Assembly (NCBI RefSeq): GCF_958979055.1
Contig: NC_084887.1
Coordinates: 32,307,544 to 32,371,543 of the forward strand
Source of the DNA: Alnus glutinosa
Lineage: Eukaryota > Streptophyta > Magnoliopsida > Fagales > Betulaceae
Direction: 5' to 3'
DNA: 64,000 nt
A program made the translations under genes and the position numbers. Shown piece by piece: positions 24,090 to 36,119 of the stretch. The notes beneath the pieces were generated by a model that was not told where the DNA came from, searched no databases, and saw only the letters and a program-made list of their open reading frames with translations. Position 1 is the first letter of the stretch, and each line of letters begins with the position of its first letter.

Positions 24090-24262
24090 GTAATGTTATA
24101 TATAAACCACGCGATTATCCTATAATTATTTTATTATATTGATGTGGCAATGTCAATTGGTTTTTTATTTTTTATTTTTTTAAACAACGACTGATTGATA
24201 CAATTGCGTCGAGTGAGATAGTAGTAAGACAAAAGTGTAGTTTCTAACATTATCTAAACCGA
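24090..24262. mobile_element. MITE family 3, copy 1 (diverged)
   Basis: Starts GAGAGTAATGTTATATATA and ends with AGTGTAGTTTCTAACATTAT, with ATTGATGTGGCAATG inside. Related by arrangement to 27218-27405 and 39012-39172. Confidence 0.35.
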
Positions 24263-26141
24263 AAATTTTGAAAGTACTATAACTTTTAATTAATATATAT
24301 AAAAACATTTACAAATTGATTTGACAATCCATCGTTGATCCATATAAACTAAATCTTTTTATCAATATTTTTTTTTTGGACAATATTCCATATAGTAATA
24401 TACAAGGATATGTTTCCAGACAGATTGTACGGACGCTGCCTTTTCTCTTTTATTTAAAGAACCATAATCACTTAAAATCTAGGGTATGCAAAGGGAGAAG
24501 AATCCGTCTGACATATCACATTCTTTTACTCAATTGGAGGACCGAATCTTTGACTCAGATTCTTTGCAAGGATTGACCCTATTAATTAACAAAATGTGCT
24601 GCATGCTATTAGTTTAAATACTCTTAATTAATTCTACAAAGGCCACAAAATATTCATTTAAATGAAATGAACATAATTTATTTAATCGTGAAACTAGATT
24701 AATTTCACATATCTAAAGTAAGTATATATAGTCTCTGAACTTGAAGTTTGAGTTGGTCTGAACATACAGGTTAGTCTCTATCAACTAGCTAGTCATCTAA
24801 AGTCTCAAATATGATTTTTTTTTTTAAAAAAAAACAAATTAATTAATTTGAAAAAATTAAACTAAAATAATAATATTTACTGGGGTTAACCAAATGTAAG
24901 ATATTTGAACTTATATATTTGAGAAAAGAAAGAGATGAAAGAGGAAAAATTATAAAAGTTGAATATAAATATATGAGTAATTAATTAATCTTACACTAGG
25001 AGATTTTTCTTACATGGAGGTATTGTAACCACAAGTATATACCCAAATAATTAATAGGGAACAACAAACGAGGGCAGTCCTGTTAAATGTTAATCTTACC
25101 CAACAATGGAATAACGTTTAACTCTATATATAGTAGAATATTATGAGTTTTAATTAATTGATTATATATATATATATATATTCTAGAAGCCTGTGTGAGA
25201 CTCTCATTTTATTTTATTTTTCTAAATTACTTTCTCTTTAACATCAGATGCCAGCTGTCAGGCCACCAAGCCAGGTGGCCGGTTAACAGTTGATTAGAAA
25301 AATGAGTACTCAACTTTTCAGCATGCTTAACAAGTAATCTAATTTTTTCCCTCCATTCACACACACACATACATGTGTATGTGTGCATGTACACATTAGG
25401 GTCAGTGATTGATAAAATATATATTTGTTAGGTTTAGAGAATCATTTAACATCAACTTTGCCTGCTCAAGTGTTGCATATTTGTTTTACCAAAATCCTTA
25501 TTATTCAATTTGGCTAAGTTCAGTGCAGTTCGACGTATTCATGGACGGTTCAAATTTTAATTAAACTGATATAATTAATCATTTTTATTAATTTAAACTT
25601 TAATTTGAAACATTTGATCTCTAATTTAGCATGGTATCGTAGCAAAATGTCTTAATTAAGTTTAAACACTGACCCATATTACGCTTAATTAACTAAATAA
25701 TTAAATTTAGTTTTTCTTTATCACCTTTTAAGTTTTTAGAACAACTAATAATTTAACACCTTAGAAATTTTAAGACAAACAGCAATTTGATCGACTTCCC
25801 CCAATTTCATCCCAAACATATATATTGATGTTAGATTAAAAATAAATAAGATAAAATTAATGATGATGATCAAATGATAGTGGGTTTGTGCCCAACTTGT
25901 ATGCAAATTAATACACCAGTTTTCTTATTAAAAAAATCAGGGAAACCACGGTCTCAAACTTTTGAAGTGAAAGACCATTGTTTTTTTCTTTCATCATTTA
26001 TAAAAAAACTAAGTGTATCTATTTCTTTTCTATATTTATTTTGAGTTTCCCCAGGTTTTGCATATACCCAGGAGCCAGGAGTTATATTTTATGTTAACGT
26101 ACAGGTGTCGGAACCCTAGCTTTGACTTGGCTTCGTGATTT

Positions 26142-26149
26142 CTATAAAA
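26142..26149 (+). promoter_or_regulatory. TATA element of the RGF/GLV gene
   Basis: CTATAAAA, about 90 bases before the start codon, leaving a plausible short leader. Confidence 0.55.
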
Positions 26150-26237
26150 CCTACACTATGGTTTCCAAGTTAATTTCTCTCTCTGTTGTTGAACAACAAA
26201 GATACCCAAGAGATCGAAGAAGAAACTAACTCAAAAT

Positions 26238-26746
26238 ATGGCGAACATAAGGTTTACAAGCTTTGTAGTACTACTCGGCCTTCTCTTTGTTATGCATGCC
26301 CTAAGGGTCTCTTCTACAGACGCTGATCATCAAGGTGGTGAGGAAGGAGTACTTCATGAGGTATATAGGCTTAATTAGCTAGCTTGTTATTTATTTTACT
26401 TATTTTTTGGATAAATTATAATCCCATGATTAGTGTTAATATATAAGAGCGTGAACAGGCACTTTTCGTCGGCGGGTCGAAGAAGATAGGGCTTGGAGGA
26501 AGGAAAATGGCAGTGAAGAAAGTTCTGATCAGGAAGGAGATTGAAAATAATGGAGGGACAGCAGAGATTTCAGGTTCAATCCATTCTGATGATGAAGTGA
26601 AGGGGGATTTTAGAGTAAAATGTAAACCGGGAGATAATAGTAGTAGTAGTAGTACTCGTAAGAAGTATAAAGAGCGTGGCTTAAGCTTTGTAGCTTTCAC
26701 TGCCGACTATCATGGGCCTCAACAACACACCCCAAAACATAATTGA
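26238..26746 (+). CDS. RGF/GLV/CLEL secreted peptide precursor, isoform A
   Basis: Two exons, 26238-26360 and 26459-26746, giving 136 residues. Exon 1 encodes a signal peptide (MANIRFTSFVVLLGLLFVMH, then ALRVSS). Exon 2A carries a basic GLGGRKMAVKKVLIRKE segment, a Ser-rich linker and the C-terminal motif FTADYHGPQQHTPKHN. The family (root meristem growth factor, GOLVEN, CLE-like) is cut to ~13-residue peptides whose DY tyrosine is sulfated; they bind RGI receptor kinases and control root meristem, gravitropism and lateral roots. The motif DY-P-HTPKHN fits, with Thr where the first of two prolines usually stands. The peptide ends exactly at the stop codon, as usual. Exon 1 is shared with isoform B. 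Confidence 0.88.
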
Positions 26747-27161
26747 AAAGGATCGATATCGAAACCTTTTTAATTATATTATAAGCTTCATTTCTTTGCC
26801 TTTAGAGCTGGTGAACATATATGTGGATGATCATGGCATACTTGTACGAAAATATTATTGATGTTTGAAGGAATTGAATATTAATTTTCTTTTTTTGATG
26901 CTCAAGGTGTTGATCGAGTCTCTTATGATTTCATTTTAATTTTGTACTTTCTTGCACCGGAAATTACATTGTTTTAATCACTGGTAGTGAAATTATAAAC
27001 TCTAGGATGTGTTGATTGAGGGAGAAGATCAGATCAATTAAACTTCATTAATTAGTTCATTATAAATATATATTTCTCGTTTGAACGCAGGAAAGGACAG
27101 TAATGCTCCAAAAAGTTCACCCGGTGGATATCAAGAAAAAGTGAATAATCAGGTCTCTCCC

Positions 27162-27192
<31 letters not shown>

Positions 27193-27979
27193 TACATAAA
27201 TACATGCCCGTATATACTTAATGAGTAATACTGCTATACGACTGTCATACAATTTACATGATATGATAGTGCAAATCAATATTTGATTAGCAAGAGCTTT
27301 GTAAAAAGACAATCAATAGCTGATTTTCACTGCCACATCATTCTAATTATATAACAATCGTATATATATATAGCAGTCTATTAAATATATAGTATTTCTC
27401 ATACTTAATTAATAGAAACATTTAGTCAAAGCTTATATATAAGAAAGAAGGATATTAGTGGTGCTATACAACTTTGAAAAGAAAATAGAGAGATCGAGCA
27501 TGTGCACATTATAATCATAAGCTTAATTTATAGGATTTTGATAATGCAGGAAAAAACTTGAGTTTTTAGGAAATACTTTATTCTTGCAAAAGTGAACAAA
27601 AGTTGAACACATTAATGTTATATATTATATCTGAGATTTTAGTATTTTCCTCCTAACAATAATCTATTTTCTGTTCACACAGAATAATATGAAAATGTTA
27701 AGACCAAAGGCATCGAAATCTGGCAGCTTGGGAATTCCTAGGAGTACTGAGGCAGCCCAACTCCCAAACACCAACACAGAGCACTCTCAAGATTCCAAGG
27801 CCAGCTTGGAGAGTTCTTCAAGGTCCGACAAAACAGACGTCTCTCGAGAAACTTCTCAGAGAAATGAAACACAAAGGCTTCTTGAGGCCACCAAAGAGAT
27901 TGTAAACCTGATGCATAAGGATTATAGGGGATTGGCTCGCCGCAGCCCACCCATCCATAATCAGGAGCCTTGGCATTGA
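26238..27979 (+). CDS. RGF/GLV/CLEL secreted peptide precursor, predicted isoform B
   Basis: Predicted exons 26238-26337 (or 26334), 27091-27152 and 27683-27979, for 152 (or 151) residues. The first exon stops early at an internal donor (CAAG/GTGGTG or GGTG/GTGAGG, both phase 1) and skips exon 2A. Exon 2B begins after TTTGAACGCAG with two bases that complete the split codon and reads KDSNAPKSSPGGYQEKVNNQ; exon 3B continues in phase 0 and ends EIVNLMHKDYRGLARRSPPI then HNQEPWH. DY...PPIHN is a second RGF/GLV-type motif, here followed by five extra residues. No other signal-peptide exon is visible between 26747 and 27090, so sharing exon 1 is the simplest reading. Splicing itself is inferred; the peptide motif and frame agreement are seen directly. 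Confidence 0.7.
27155..27194. repeat. (CT)n-(CA)n microsatellite in the RGF/GLV intron
   Basis: It starts three bases after the exon 2B donor; length variation could affect splicing. Confidence 0.9.
27218..27405. mobile_element. MITE family 3, copy 2 (inside RGF/GLV intron)
   Basis: Inverted ends: GAGTAATACTGCTATACGAC on the left and TATAGCAGTCTATTAAATAT with AGTATTTCTCAT on the right. It shares the internal pattern GCTGATTTTCACTGCCACAT with 39012-39172. Confidence 0.55.
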
Positions 27980-29558
27980 GTCATCAATGGAAACCCTAGA
28001 TAGGTTTAGGCTCACAATTTTGCCCCAATAGTACTACTAGGAAGTGAAGTTCCTTAGCCTACAGTATTAAATAGTTATCGATCCTTTTTTTTTTTTTTTT
28101 TACTGGGTCACTGCTAGCGGCATGCAAGCTCGCATAGAAACTATGACTGTTGTTTGTTTCTTTCTTTCTTTGACATGAAGTAGAACTCATAGAAGTGCTG
28201 TACATTAAGTGTGCCTTCATAAGACTTTGGTTATGTGATTAGACCAGCTTTGTGAAGTGAAATATTTTAGGAATGTTATATTCTTTCATTTTTTTGGTTT
28301 AATTATATAAGGATGCATTATATATATATAAGCTTTAAATCCACAGGTGAGATTTTATCACAGTCAATTGTGCCTAGATAGGGACCGGAGCAACTTCAAA
28401 ACTAAATCAAAAGAGATTGAAACCGATGGATGCATGTTAAGTACGTCTTATGTCTCTGTCAAATAATTCTGCTCCTTAAAGGTTTTTTTTTTTCATCTTC
28501 ATATACTAGATTCATGCTTTTTGTAATCCAGTTAATTAAAGAGTTCTTAGCTATCTCCTACCTTATCCGATTGATCATCAACTCACTGGCAAGTGTATTA
28601 CACATTAAGTGATCTATTACGTTAAAATAAAAAAAGGTACACATGCATATAATTAAACAAATACATATATTTTTTTTGAACCTCAAAGTAAGCAACCACA
28701 CTTTTATCACAATCAATTGTGCCGTTGGCCCTGTTTGTTAATTTCTTTTGGAGGATATTTTTTATTTTTTTGGTTTGAAAAAGGGTTTTGATATGACATA
28801 AACGTAAAAACAGTGTTAATGTTTTATGAGTTTTTTATATTTTAAATTGTTTATTAATGTTTTTGTTTTAAAAATAGAAAACAAACAAACAAAGACAATA
28901 TTATATTGTTTTGAGTTTATAATAATATTGAGATTTTTTTTTTTTTGGGGGGGGGGGGTAAATGATTATATAAAAGAAAAGAAAAACTGTAAATTCCCCA
29001 GATAGATACTAGAAACATTAAGATGGGGACTACTGCAAGAGTCCTTTTACCAAGTACTCGAGAAACAAAAAGGGTTAGACAATATTAATTGGCCTAATTA
29101 AAGATCTCCTCTAAAACACTCCCTCTGTACTTAGGGGATAGGGGTGCATATATGGCTCATGACCACCCTTAACCTGTGGATGGTTGGGTCGTGTCACCCA
29201 TAACCACTGTCATCAATTTGCTAGTTAGTCATGACAGTGGCAGTCCTCTCATTTTTTTTTTTTTTTTTTTATTTAATGTTTTGATACGAGGGGAAGAATA
29301 ATTATTATTTCATAGTCATTTATGTTAAATGTTAACGAAGGTCTCGAATTTAAAATTGGTCTAAACTCGTGTCTCAAATGGAACAAATTAAAAACTAAAA
29401 TCTAGTAATTAAAATGACAAAAAAAAAAAAACATGTATTATATTTGGGAAACAAATTAAAGCTGAATTATCACATGAATATTATTATTTAATTTTGTACT
29501 GAAAAATATTAATTATGAATGCAACCACATTAAAATCTAATAATACAACATGTAATGT
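27980..29558. other. gene-free DNA between RGF/GLV and GDSL gene
   Basis: 3' flank of both converging genes. T- and A-runs (28086-28102, 28930-28950, 29250-29270) and no coding exon recognised. Confidence 0.6.
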
Positions 29559-32500
29559 TTATATTTGAGCGAGCTCCTTAATGTTGAATGGAGTGCAAAT
29601 TGATGTATCATTGATGCATCGTGTGGCTATGACAGAACATGCAGCTTCAGTAAGATGATAGGCATCCCAAAAGAAGTGTTTATATGCATGAGGGCAGGGA
29701 TTCAGCAATGGAATGCATCCTGAAGTCCCATTTGCCCATGTAATACAACATGGGTTCTTTGAGTCCTTTAAGCCTGCAAAAAAGAAAAAAAAAAGTTTTC
29801 TTTCAATCTCAGTCGAAGAAAATCTGTTCATCATTTTAATCTATTAAATTGATATTTGTCAGATGAATGTGATAATCATGCACATTTTTTGTCCAAATTG
29901 AATTGTAGGAAATTCCTTCAACCTAATATATTAAATTGACATATATCTGTCACATGCATGTGAGGATCACAAGTTTTAAAAATATATGTCAATTTAATAG
30001 ACTAAATTAAGGAAATTTCTCTCCAGTCAATTTGAAAGAAAACTTGATCTGTCCTTAAATAAGAAAAAGATTGGCTAGAAGATAAAAAAATGTTTTACCA
30101 TATCTGGGAGGATTTCTTATTGCATCGTAGCCAAGAAAATTAGCTTGGGCAAGAACAAAGGTTGAGCCCTGGAGAGTGGATGTTAAATTGTTTAGCATCG
30201 CTGTGAGTCTGTGATTAAAAAGAGAGACCATCTGATTCGTGTCTTCCACACACTGTCCATTGTGCTTATGTTGCCTTGTAATTGATGGGATGCATCCAAT
30301 GGGGCCGATTTCAAACATGACTATCTTCCTGGCTCCTAAATTATATAACCTCTGCTCATAAATGAAAAATTAGCGGCAAATTTGCTATTTAATTATGGCC
30401 AATATATATTAATTTTTTTTTTTTAAAAAAATGCATTTATATTATGACTCTTTAAAGTATGTGATCCAGGGCAGACAAATGCACATATGCATAATGAAAT
30501 GAAATGATTTTTATTGCAACGTCATCTAATCTACTAATAATGTCAATATCTCGACTATTATGCCAATAAAAGCTAGCATATGACACTCACCTTTAAAATG
30601 AAGTCAGATTTTGAAAAAAAAAAATAAAAAATTGCACGGCAGATATATGTCAGTTTAATAAATTGAACATTACCTTAAAACGCTGGCTCAAAGAATCCAC
30701 CAGGAGCTCTGCGAATGGTTGCGGAGGGTAACGTTTGCTTGTATCGTACACATTGGGTTCAAGGTAGTTATTGATGTAGTCATTGCTGCCTACGGAGACT
30801 AAAAATATAGACTTTGCCAAGTAATCTGAAAGCTCTTCTGGGCTTTTGAAATGCCTTGGCAACTCTGACCTAACTGTCCTCTGAAACAAGTCAACCTGTT
30901 CATTTAAATTCAAGCATTTTCCCTGCAAGCAAACAAAACCATACGAGAAAGCAATGAGCCTTAATTTTGCATTCAAAGATATGAAGTTTATTTTTGTTAC
31001 AATGAATAGCATTTAGAACCATAGCATTTTTGTTACAATTAACAAATATAGCACTTCTCCTTATGACTAGAATTCTGTACATCATTACGACAAGATACCT
31101 GTTTTCGGCCATATATACAATCTGATGATAGCTAGGGGTAGCTAGATTAAATACAGAGTGAGCATTAAACCGTGATTTGGCCATGAGACGTGTTATACAT
31201 CTTTTCTCGATTCTTTTCTCATTGTCCAATTTTTTAAAATTATTATTGAATATTTGGAGTTTATGTGGGTCTTACACATGGGCCTCACATATCTAATTGT
31301 GATTTTAAAATGTGAAAAGACCAAAGAAAGACCACGCAGGAAATGAATGATCGATTTCTCTTTTGGCATTGGGACATATGATTATGCGTAAAGTTTCTAT
31401 ATCTAAATTTTAGCTAAAATGCTTCTTTCTTTTTCTTTTTGTATTATTATTGTACCTTAAGGCTTTTTAAATGCACTATAAATTTGATTATCTATTCTTT
31501 CTTTAAATTATATAAATATCCTAGCATGCATGGGGAAGCTAAAAATTAAGCTTACCTTTGGGTCTCGCAAAAAGGGATCAAAACCGATCGAAGAGAAGGT
31601 GGGAGGTGGTCTCAGGTACGTGGAGAGGTGTTCCCATCACCAATTCATTGAGTGTGGTGGTGGAAGATTCATTGAGTGTGGTGGTGGAAGATTTAGGGAG
31701 GAGAGGAGATACTGTCTAGCTTGTGTTTGTGTGTGTGTGAGAGAGAGAGAGAGAGTGGCGCAGCCGAAGATTTGATGAGGAGAGAGAGAGTTCTATGAAT
31801 AAACAATCACTGAAAAAATATTAATTTACTGAAGCTACAATATCAAGTCAAAACTATAGTACTGTAGCTTTTTTTTTTTTGTTTTTAGCATAGGAATAGA
31901 GAAATCGGATGTGAGATAGTTTTAGAGAATTTTACTGGAAAGAGCTAGATGACCATGAACCAATACAAATTAGCCTATAGGTTATGGCCTCATGATCCCA
32001 CTGATTGCTGTGAGCATGTGACAAACTCCTAGATCTAATTAACTCCATTTGCAAAAATAGTAAAAAAAAAAAAAAAAAATCAACTAAAAAAAAAAATTAC
32101 AGAAATTTTCTATTCTTTAAGGATAATAATAATAAATAAAAAAAATTGAAAAATAATTAAGAGGAAAACAATTAAGAAGAAGAAACAAGATATATATAAT
32201 ATAATATATGCGCAATGATTTCTAGCTTACATATCGGTCTCCAGTTTCTGGAAGAATGCCACAAGACCCGGACGCATAGTTCAACCCTGTAAGTGGAGTT
32301 GATATCGGTATGCTGATATATGGTGGAGCATATGGCAGCCCAAGAAACTCAGCTAAAAGCGAAGAACAAAAATAAAAATTTGAAACATATATATATATAG
32401 TTTCGACAGTGATATTATGTTATAAGAATATTTTTAAGATTATATTTGTTTTATAAATTCTACGTAAACATATATTGCAGCATGCATATATACCTATAAA

Positions 32501-32734
32501 ATCTGCGACTGTTCTACCATTTGTGAATCTTCCTGTAGCTCCTTTGACAAAGTTTACACCATAAGGAAGATAATTTGCCTTGGCAATGGTGGGCAAGATG
32601 TTGTTATTGCCACTGTCAAACATGGAATCTCCGAAAACATATAATGCTGGTGACAGTGGTAAACTGTGGATCGGAGAGAGAGAATGAAGGAAAATCAACA
32701 AGAAAATGAATGACATTGAAGACAGTACTGTCAT
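29559..32734 (-). CDS. GDSL esterase/lipase, GLIP7-like
   Basis: Five exons on the minus strand: 32734-32494, 32352-32231, 30922-30674, 30351-30099 and 29773-29559, in frame for 359 residues, the normal family size. The protein has an N-terminal signal peptide (~24 residues; [11 protein letters not shown] core) and is expected to be secreted. Block I is [14 protein letters not shown] with nucleophile Ser37 in GDS; block II Gly is in [12 protein letters not shown]; block III is GSNDYINN; block V is [11 protein letters not shown], keeping catalytic Asp and His but with Leu after His where Pro is common. The substrate cannot be read from sequence; plant GDSL enzymes hydrolyse esters of cutin, acylglycerols or phenolics. 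The exon 4 acceptor is a GAGCAG tandem, so one Gln may be optional. Position next to the F-box and CRLK2 genes fits At5g15720 (GLIP7) from memory. Intron 2 is 1.3 kb. Confidence 0.93.
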
Positions 32735-32821
32735 TCGATCTCCAATAGGATTAATACAATTGTTTTACGTGAAGAGGAAGAAAGAATGAAGAAAGTGTTG
32801 GATGAGATGGAAAAATGAGAC

Positions 32822-32834
32822 GTTATATATATAG
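32822..32834 (-). promoter_or_regulatory. TATA element of the GDSL gene
   Basis: TATATATATAAC read on the minus strand, about 90 bases upstream of the start codon. Confidence 0.5.
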
Positions 32835-33413
32835 GCCGGCTAGCAGTTTAATTTTCTTTACGTGGATGGGGAAGGAATCCCAGAAAGTAAAGATCAGTCA
32901 CGTGAAGAGCACCATGAGAGAGCTTCAAAACAGGATGCAATGACATATACACGTAACCAACATGGCGAGGTTTGTTGGCTCTTTTGAGTTTTGACCCAAG
33001 AAAAAAATGCATAAGAAACGTCGTCGTACAACTCGCAGCTGAGGTGGAAAAATCAATTACTTTTTTTTTTTTTTTTGAGAGAGAGAAAAATAGAATACTT
33101 GAAGAGATCGAAATGCTACATGTACTTAGACTTTTACAAAGAGAGTCTAGCTTACTAACTGATGTAAAGCTTATTTATTGGAAATGATCAAAACGTACAA
33201 TTAATAAAAAGAAATATTACGGGGTACCAACGAATAAGTTACACATCATTTTAGTAAGGCTCCCTTTATAAAAGTTTAAGTACATGTAGCATTTCTCATA
33301 TTTGAAAGTTGAAACGATAAGATGGAGGGCATAAACTTAATTGATAAGAGTCTCGCAAAGCATTAATTAAAGTGATATGCTAAACAACATTATATGAAAC
33401 GACACTATTTTAT

Positions 33414-33866
33414 TTTATTTTTTGTAATAAGGTCTCACGGAATGGGTATTCCATTAGAAAAATAAATAGTTATTATTGTGAATAAGGAAGAATGGAATTG
33501 AATAATTATTCAAATTTTTTAGTTTGGTGACAACACATATACCACAATTGGAATTGATCCAAAATTACTAAAAAAAAAACCCACATAATTTCTTATTTTT
33601 CAAAAAAAAAAAAAAAAAGGGCCTTAGATTTGTGGGTGACAAATCTAATCTAAATTCTTTGGGTTTTTTTTTTTAAGTTTAGTTTGGAAAAATTAATTGA
33701 TTAATTTTTTATTTTTTTAAAAAAATATTATCTATTCCTCTTCATAAGGGAATAGTTATTCCCATGGAATAGCGATTTTAAGGAATAGGTCCATACCAAA
33801 TAAAGGGATAGCTATTCCAATGGAATAATCATTCTATTCTAAGGACTTATTCCACGAACCAAATGA
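33414..33866. repeat. possible MITE with GGAATA/TATTCC inverted motifs
   Basis: The left part carries GGAATGGGTATTCCATTAG and the right part GGGATAGCTATTCCAATGG then GGACTTATTCCACGAACCAA and ATGAGCCC, a typical MITE right end. The matching left terminus and target duplication are not evident. Confidence 0.35.
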
Positions 33867-34929
33867 GCCCTAAGAGTTTGATGTTTGATATCGAAAGATG
33901 CATGTTTCATTTTTGTAGTGCTTTTTTTTTGTTTTCTTTTGAGAATAATTTCTATAAGAATATGCGGTAAAGCATGTTGTTTGTGCCTCTAAAAACAGTA
34001 TGCTACATCAGCTTGAAATTAACAATTTTATCCAACCCCTTCAAGTAGTTAGGCTTCCTAGCTTCCAAGTGCTTGTGCTGAAAATGTCAAATTTTAAAGT
34101 AATTAAGAATCAATCATCAGGTACAGAGTTGTGTCGTTTGATGATTTTAGAGCAATGATTGATCGATCGTTATACGAAACCGTTGCACCGTTTGATCATT
34201 CTAAAACAACGATCAATTGTTATGGTTGAAAATTAACCCTAAAGATCAGTGTTTTGAAAACTCTTGCATGTTTGAGTAGCCTTTTATTTTTGAATATTTT
34301 TTAAAAATATGTTTGGGTAGGTTTTTTAAATTTAAATTCTTTTAAAGTTTTATTAAAAAAATTTTAATTTTGCTTCAAGTTCTTTAAACTATCCAAACAT
34401 AATTTTAAAAAGTAAATTTTCTCGTTATTCTCAATTTTTAGTAAAGAATAGTAGAACATAATGAGAAAAAAAAAAAAAAAAAAAATCACACACCAAATGA
34501 GCCCAATTTACCATATTTTCAAACCAAGCAACTTCAACACCTTAAAAACTTGTTTTGACATTTTACAAAACATGGTACAAAATAATTGAATATATATACA
34601 CACATGCAAACACGTTTAAAGTAACATGCATTCACGTAGTTTAAAATCATATTATACTTACGTGGTTAAATTGATGATTTAATATTTGCCACGTATTTGG
34701 GCGGGGTGTTCTAGGGAGAGTGATAGAAAATGGTTTAAGCAGATAAAAAGCGTAAATCATTTTACGCCTTATGTTATTTTTTTTGGTCAATTGAATACAT
34801 TTTCAAGTGGACCAATATTTTATACTATGTCAAACACTTAAAAATAAGGAAATTTTCCGCAGAAACAAACGGGACTTGACAAGCTTTTTGATATATGCAT
34901 ATCAACTTAATTATCTATAAATCTAATAA

Positions 34930-34932
<3 letters not shown>

Positions 34933-34985
<53 letters not shown>
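34933..34985. repeat. (TA)n microsatellite
   Basis: About 26 TA dinucleotides. Confidence 0.95.
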
Positions 34986-34988
<3 letters not shown>

Positions 34989-35540
34989 GATGAAAGAGAA
35001 ATTCCAAAGCCAATATGAGTACGTGACAGGCAAAGTGATATCAAAATTATCTATAAATAATAAGAGTAATGTTATATGTAGGACTCGTATTCTCTCAATC
35101 TTATTCCTCAAATATAACATGACTTTTAAAAACACTATTAAATTTCACAAGCAAATTGAGTGACATGCAAAAGTTATAACCACGGCCCTGTTTAGTATCG
35201 TCCCTCCCCTCCTCTCCCCTCCCCTCCCCCCTTTCCCCCATGGCAAGCTTTATTTGCCGTGTCTGAATGCCAGACTTTTGGCAGAAGATTTTTATTGGTT
35301 TGAAGCGTGAGGCTTATTGAATAAGCTTCACCCCTCCCCTGAAATTTCAATTTTACCCCGCATGGCATGAAAAAATCATTCCTTGAAAAAAACTACTCCT
35401 GAAATTCATGCAAACAAGGAGAAACGATGCATCATGTTGGATATGACTATCCCGCTGGGCCTAATAACCCAAATGTCTAGCGCACCTTTAGAATATGGGC
35501 CATGCTTAAAGCTCATTTAATATATATATATATATAATAG

Positions 35541-35727
35541 ATTTACTAAAGGAAAATGATTATTGCGCAACAGTTGTGCAACTGTTTTACAAGATCTTAG
35601 AGACATAGGTGGGTTCCATATAGTGGGCTCTACCACATGAGTCCCACGTGAGATTCATTCCATGTCTCTAGAGTGGTGCACAACAATTGTACAACTGTTG
35701 TGCATCAATCACTCATCTTTACTAAAT
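35541..35727. mobile_element. palindromic MITE
   Basis: The left arm ATTTACTAAAGGAAAATGAT continues TATTGCGCAACAGTTGTGCA; the right arm is its near-perfect reverse complement (TGTACAACTGTTGTGCATCA, then ATCTTTACTAAAT). Inner stems TAGAGACAT / ATGTCTCTA. Nearly the whole 187 bases would fold into one hairpin. Confidence 0.7.
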
Positions 35728-35749
35728 AACGTAATACGTACATGCATGT

Positions 35750-36110
35750 CAATAATCAATGATACGTGGACTGTTGCGTGGCAAGCATCTAAGCCTAACT
35801 ATAAAAATGGACACTCTCCATAATTCAGGTATTCTCTCTCCGCCTATTTCTCTCTCCCTCTCTCATAATCACATTTTTCTCTCTCTTAGACTCTCATTTT
35901 TCCCTCTCTCCATTATATCTCTCCCTCAAAACAGCAAGGCTAAGTTAGCCATTGGAGTGTCCCGGTCCCCATAGCTAGGGATCGGACCACGGTGACTCTT
36001 TTTTGTCTTGCAGGAATTCCATCTCCTGTGAGAGGATCGGAGCAAGCTCTACCCTCGGTTCGGCCGTCTGAAAACTGTTTTAATACATTGCTTTTCTAAG
36101 CACCAAGAAA
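35750..36110 (+). repeat. LTR-like or leader-like segment
   Basis: ACTATAAAAATGG is followed by ~110 bases of CT-rich sequence, then GTCCCGGTCCCC and GGGATCGGACCACGGTGAC, then TTTTGTCTTGCAG. A TATA box followed by a CT-rich leader and such a U5-like tail is seen in plant LTRs, but I cannot place TG/CA ends. It could equally be the leader of the small gene at 36120. Confidence 0.3.
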
Positions 36111-36119
36111 ATATTGTTT

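Larger units (their letters stand above)
21987..26130. other. long AT-rich intergenic region upstream of the RGF/GLV gene
   Basis: Apart from the LINE tail at 22380-22680, a MITE at 24090-24262 and a degenerate repeat at about 23525-23800, I see no gene. (TA)n and (CA)n tracts occur at about 25165-25180 and 25360-25390. Confidence 0.6.
32840..35540. other. gene-free region between GDSL gene promoter and MITE
   Basis: No coding exon recognised. Contains a repeat of GGAATA/TATTCC motifs at about 33414-33866, A-runs, and (TA)n at 34933-34985. Confidence 0.6.

Noticed and set aside
24376-24576. 66-codon plus-strand frame
   Set aside because: No motif and no promoter or splice context; not supported as a gene.
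31530-31775. plus-strand 81-codon frame in GDSL intron 2
   Set aside because: Contains a local GAGTGTGGTGG direct repeat and a (GT)n/(GA)n run; no family match.
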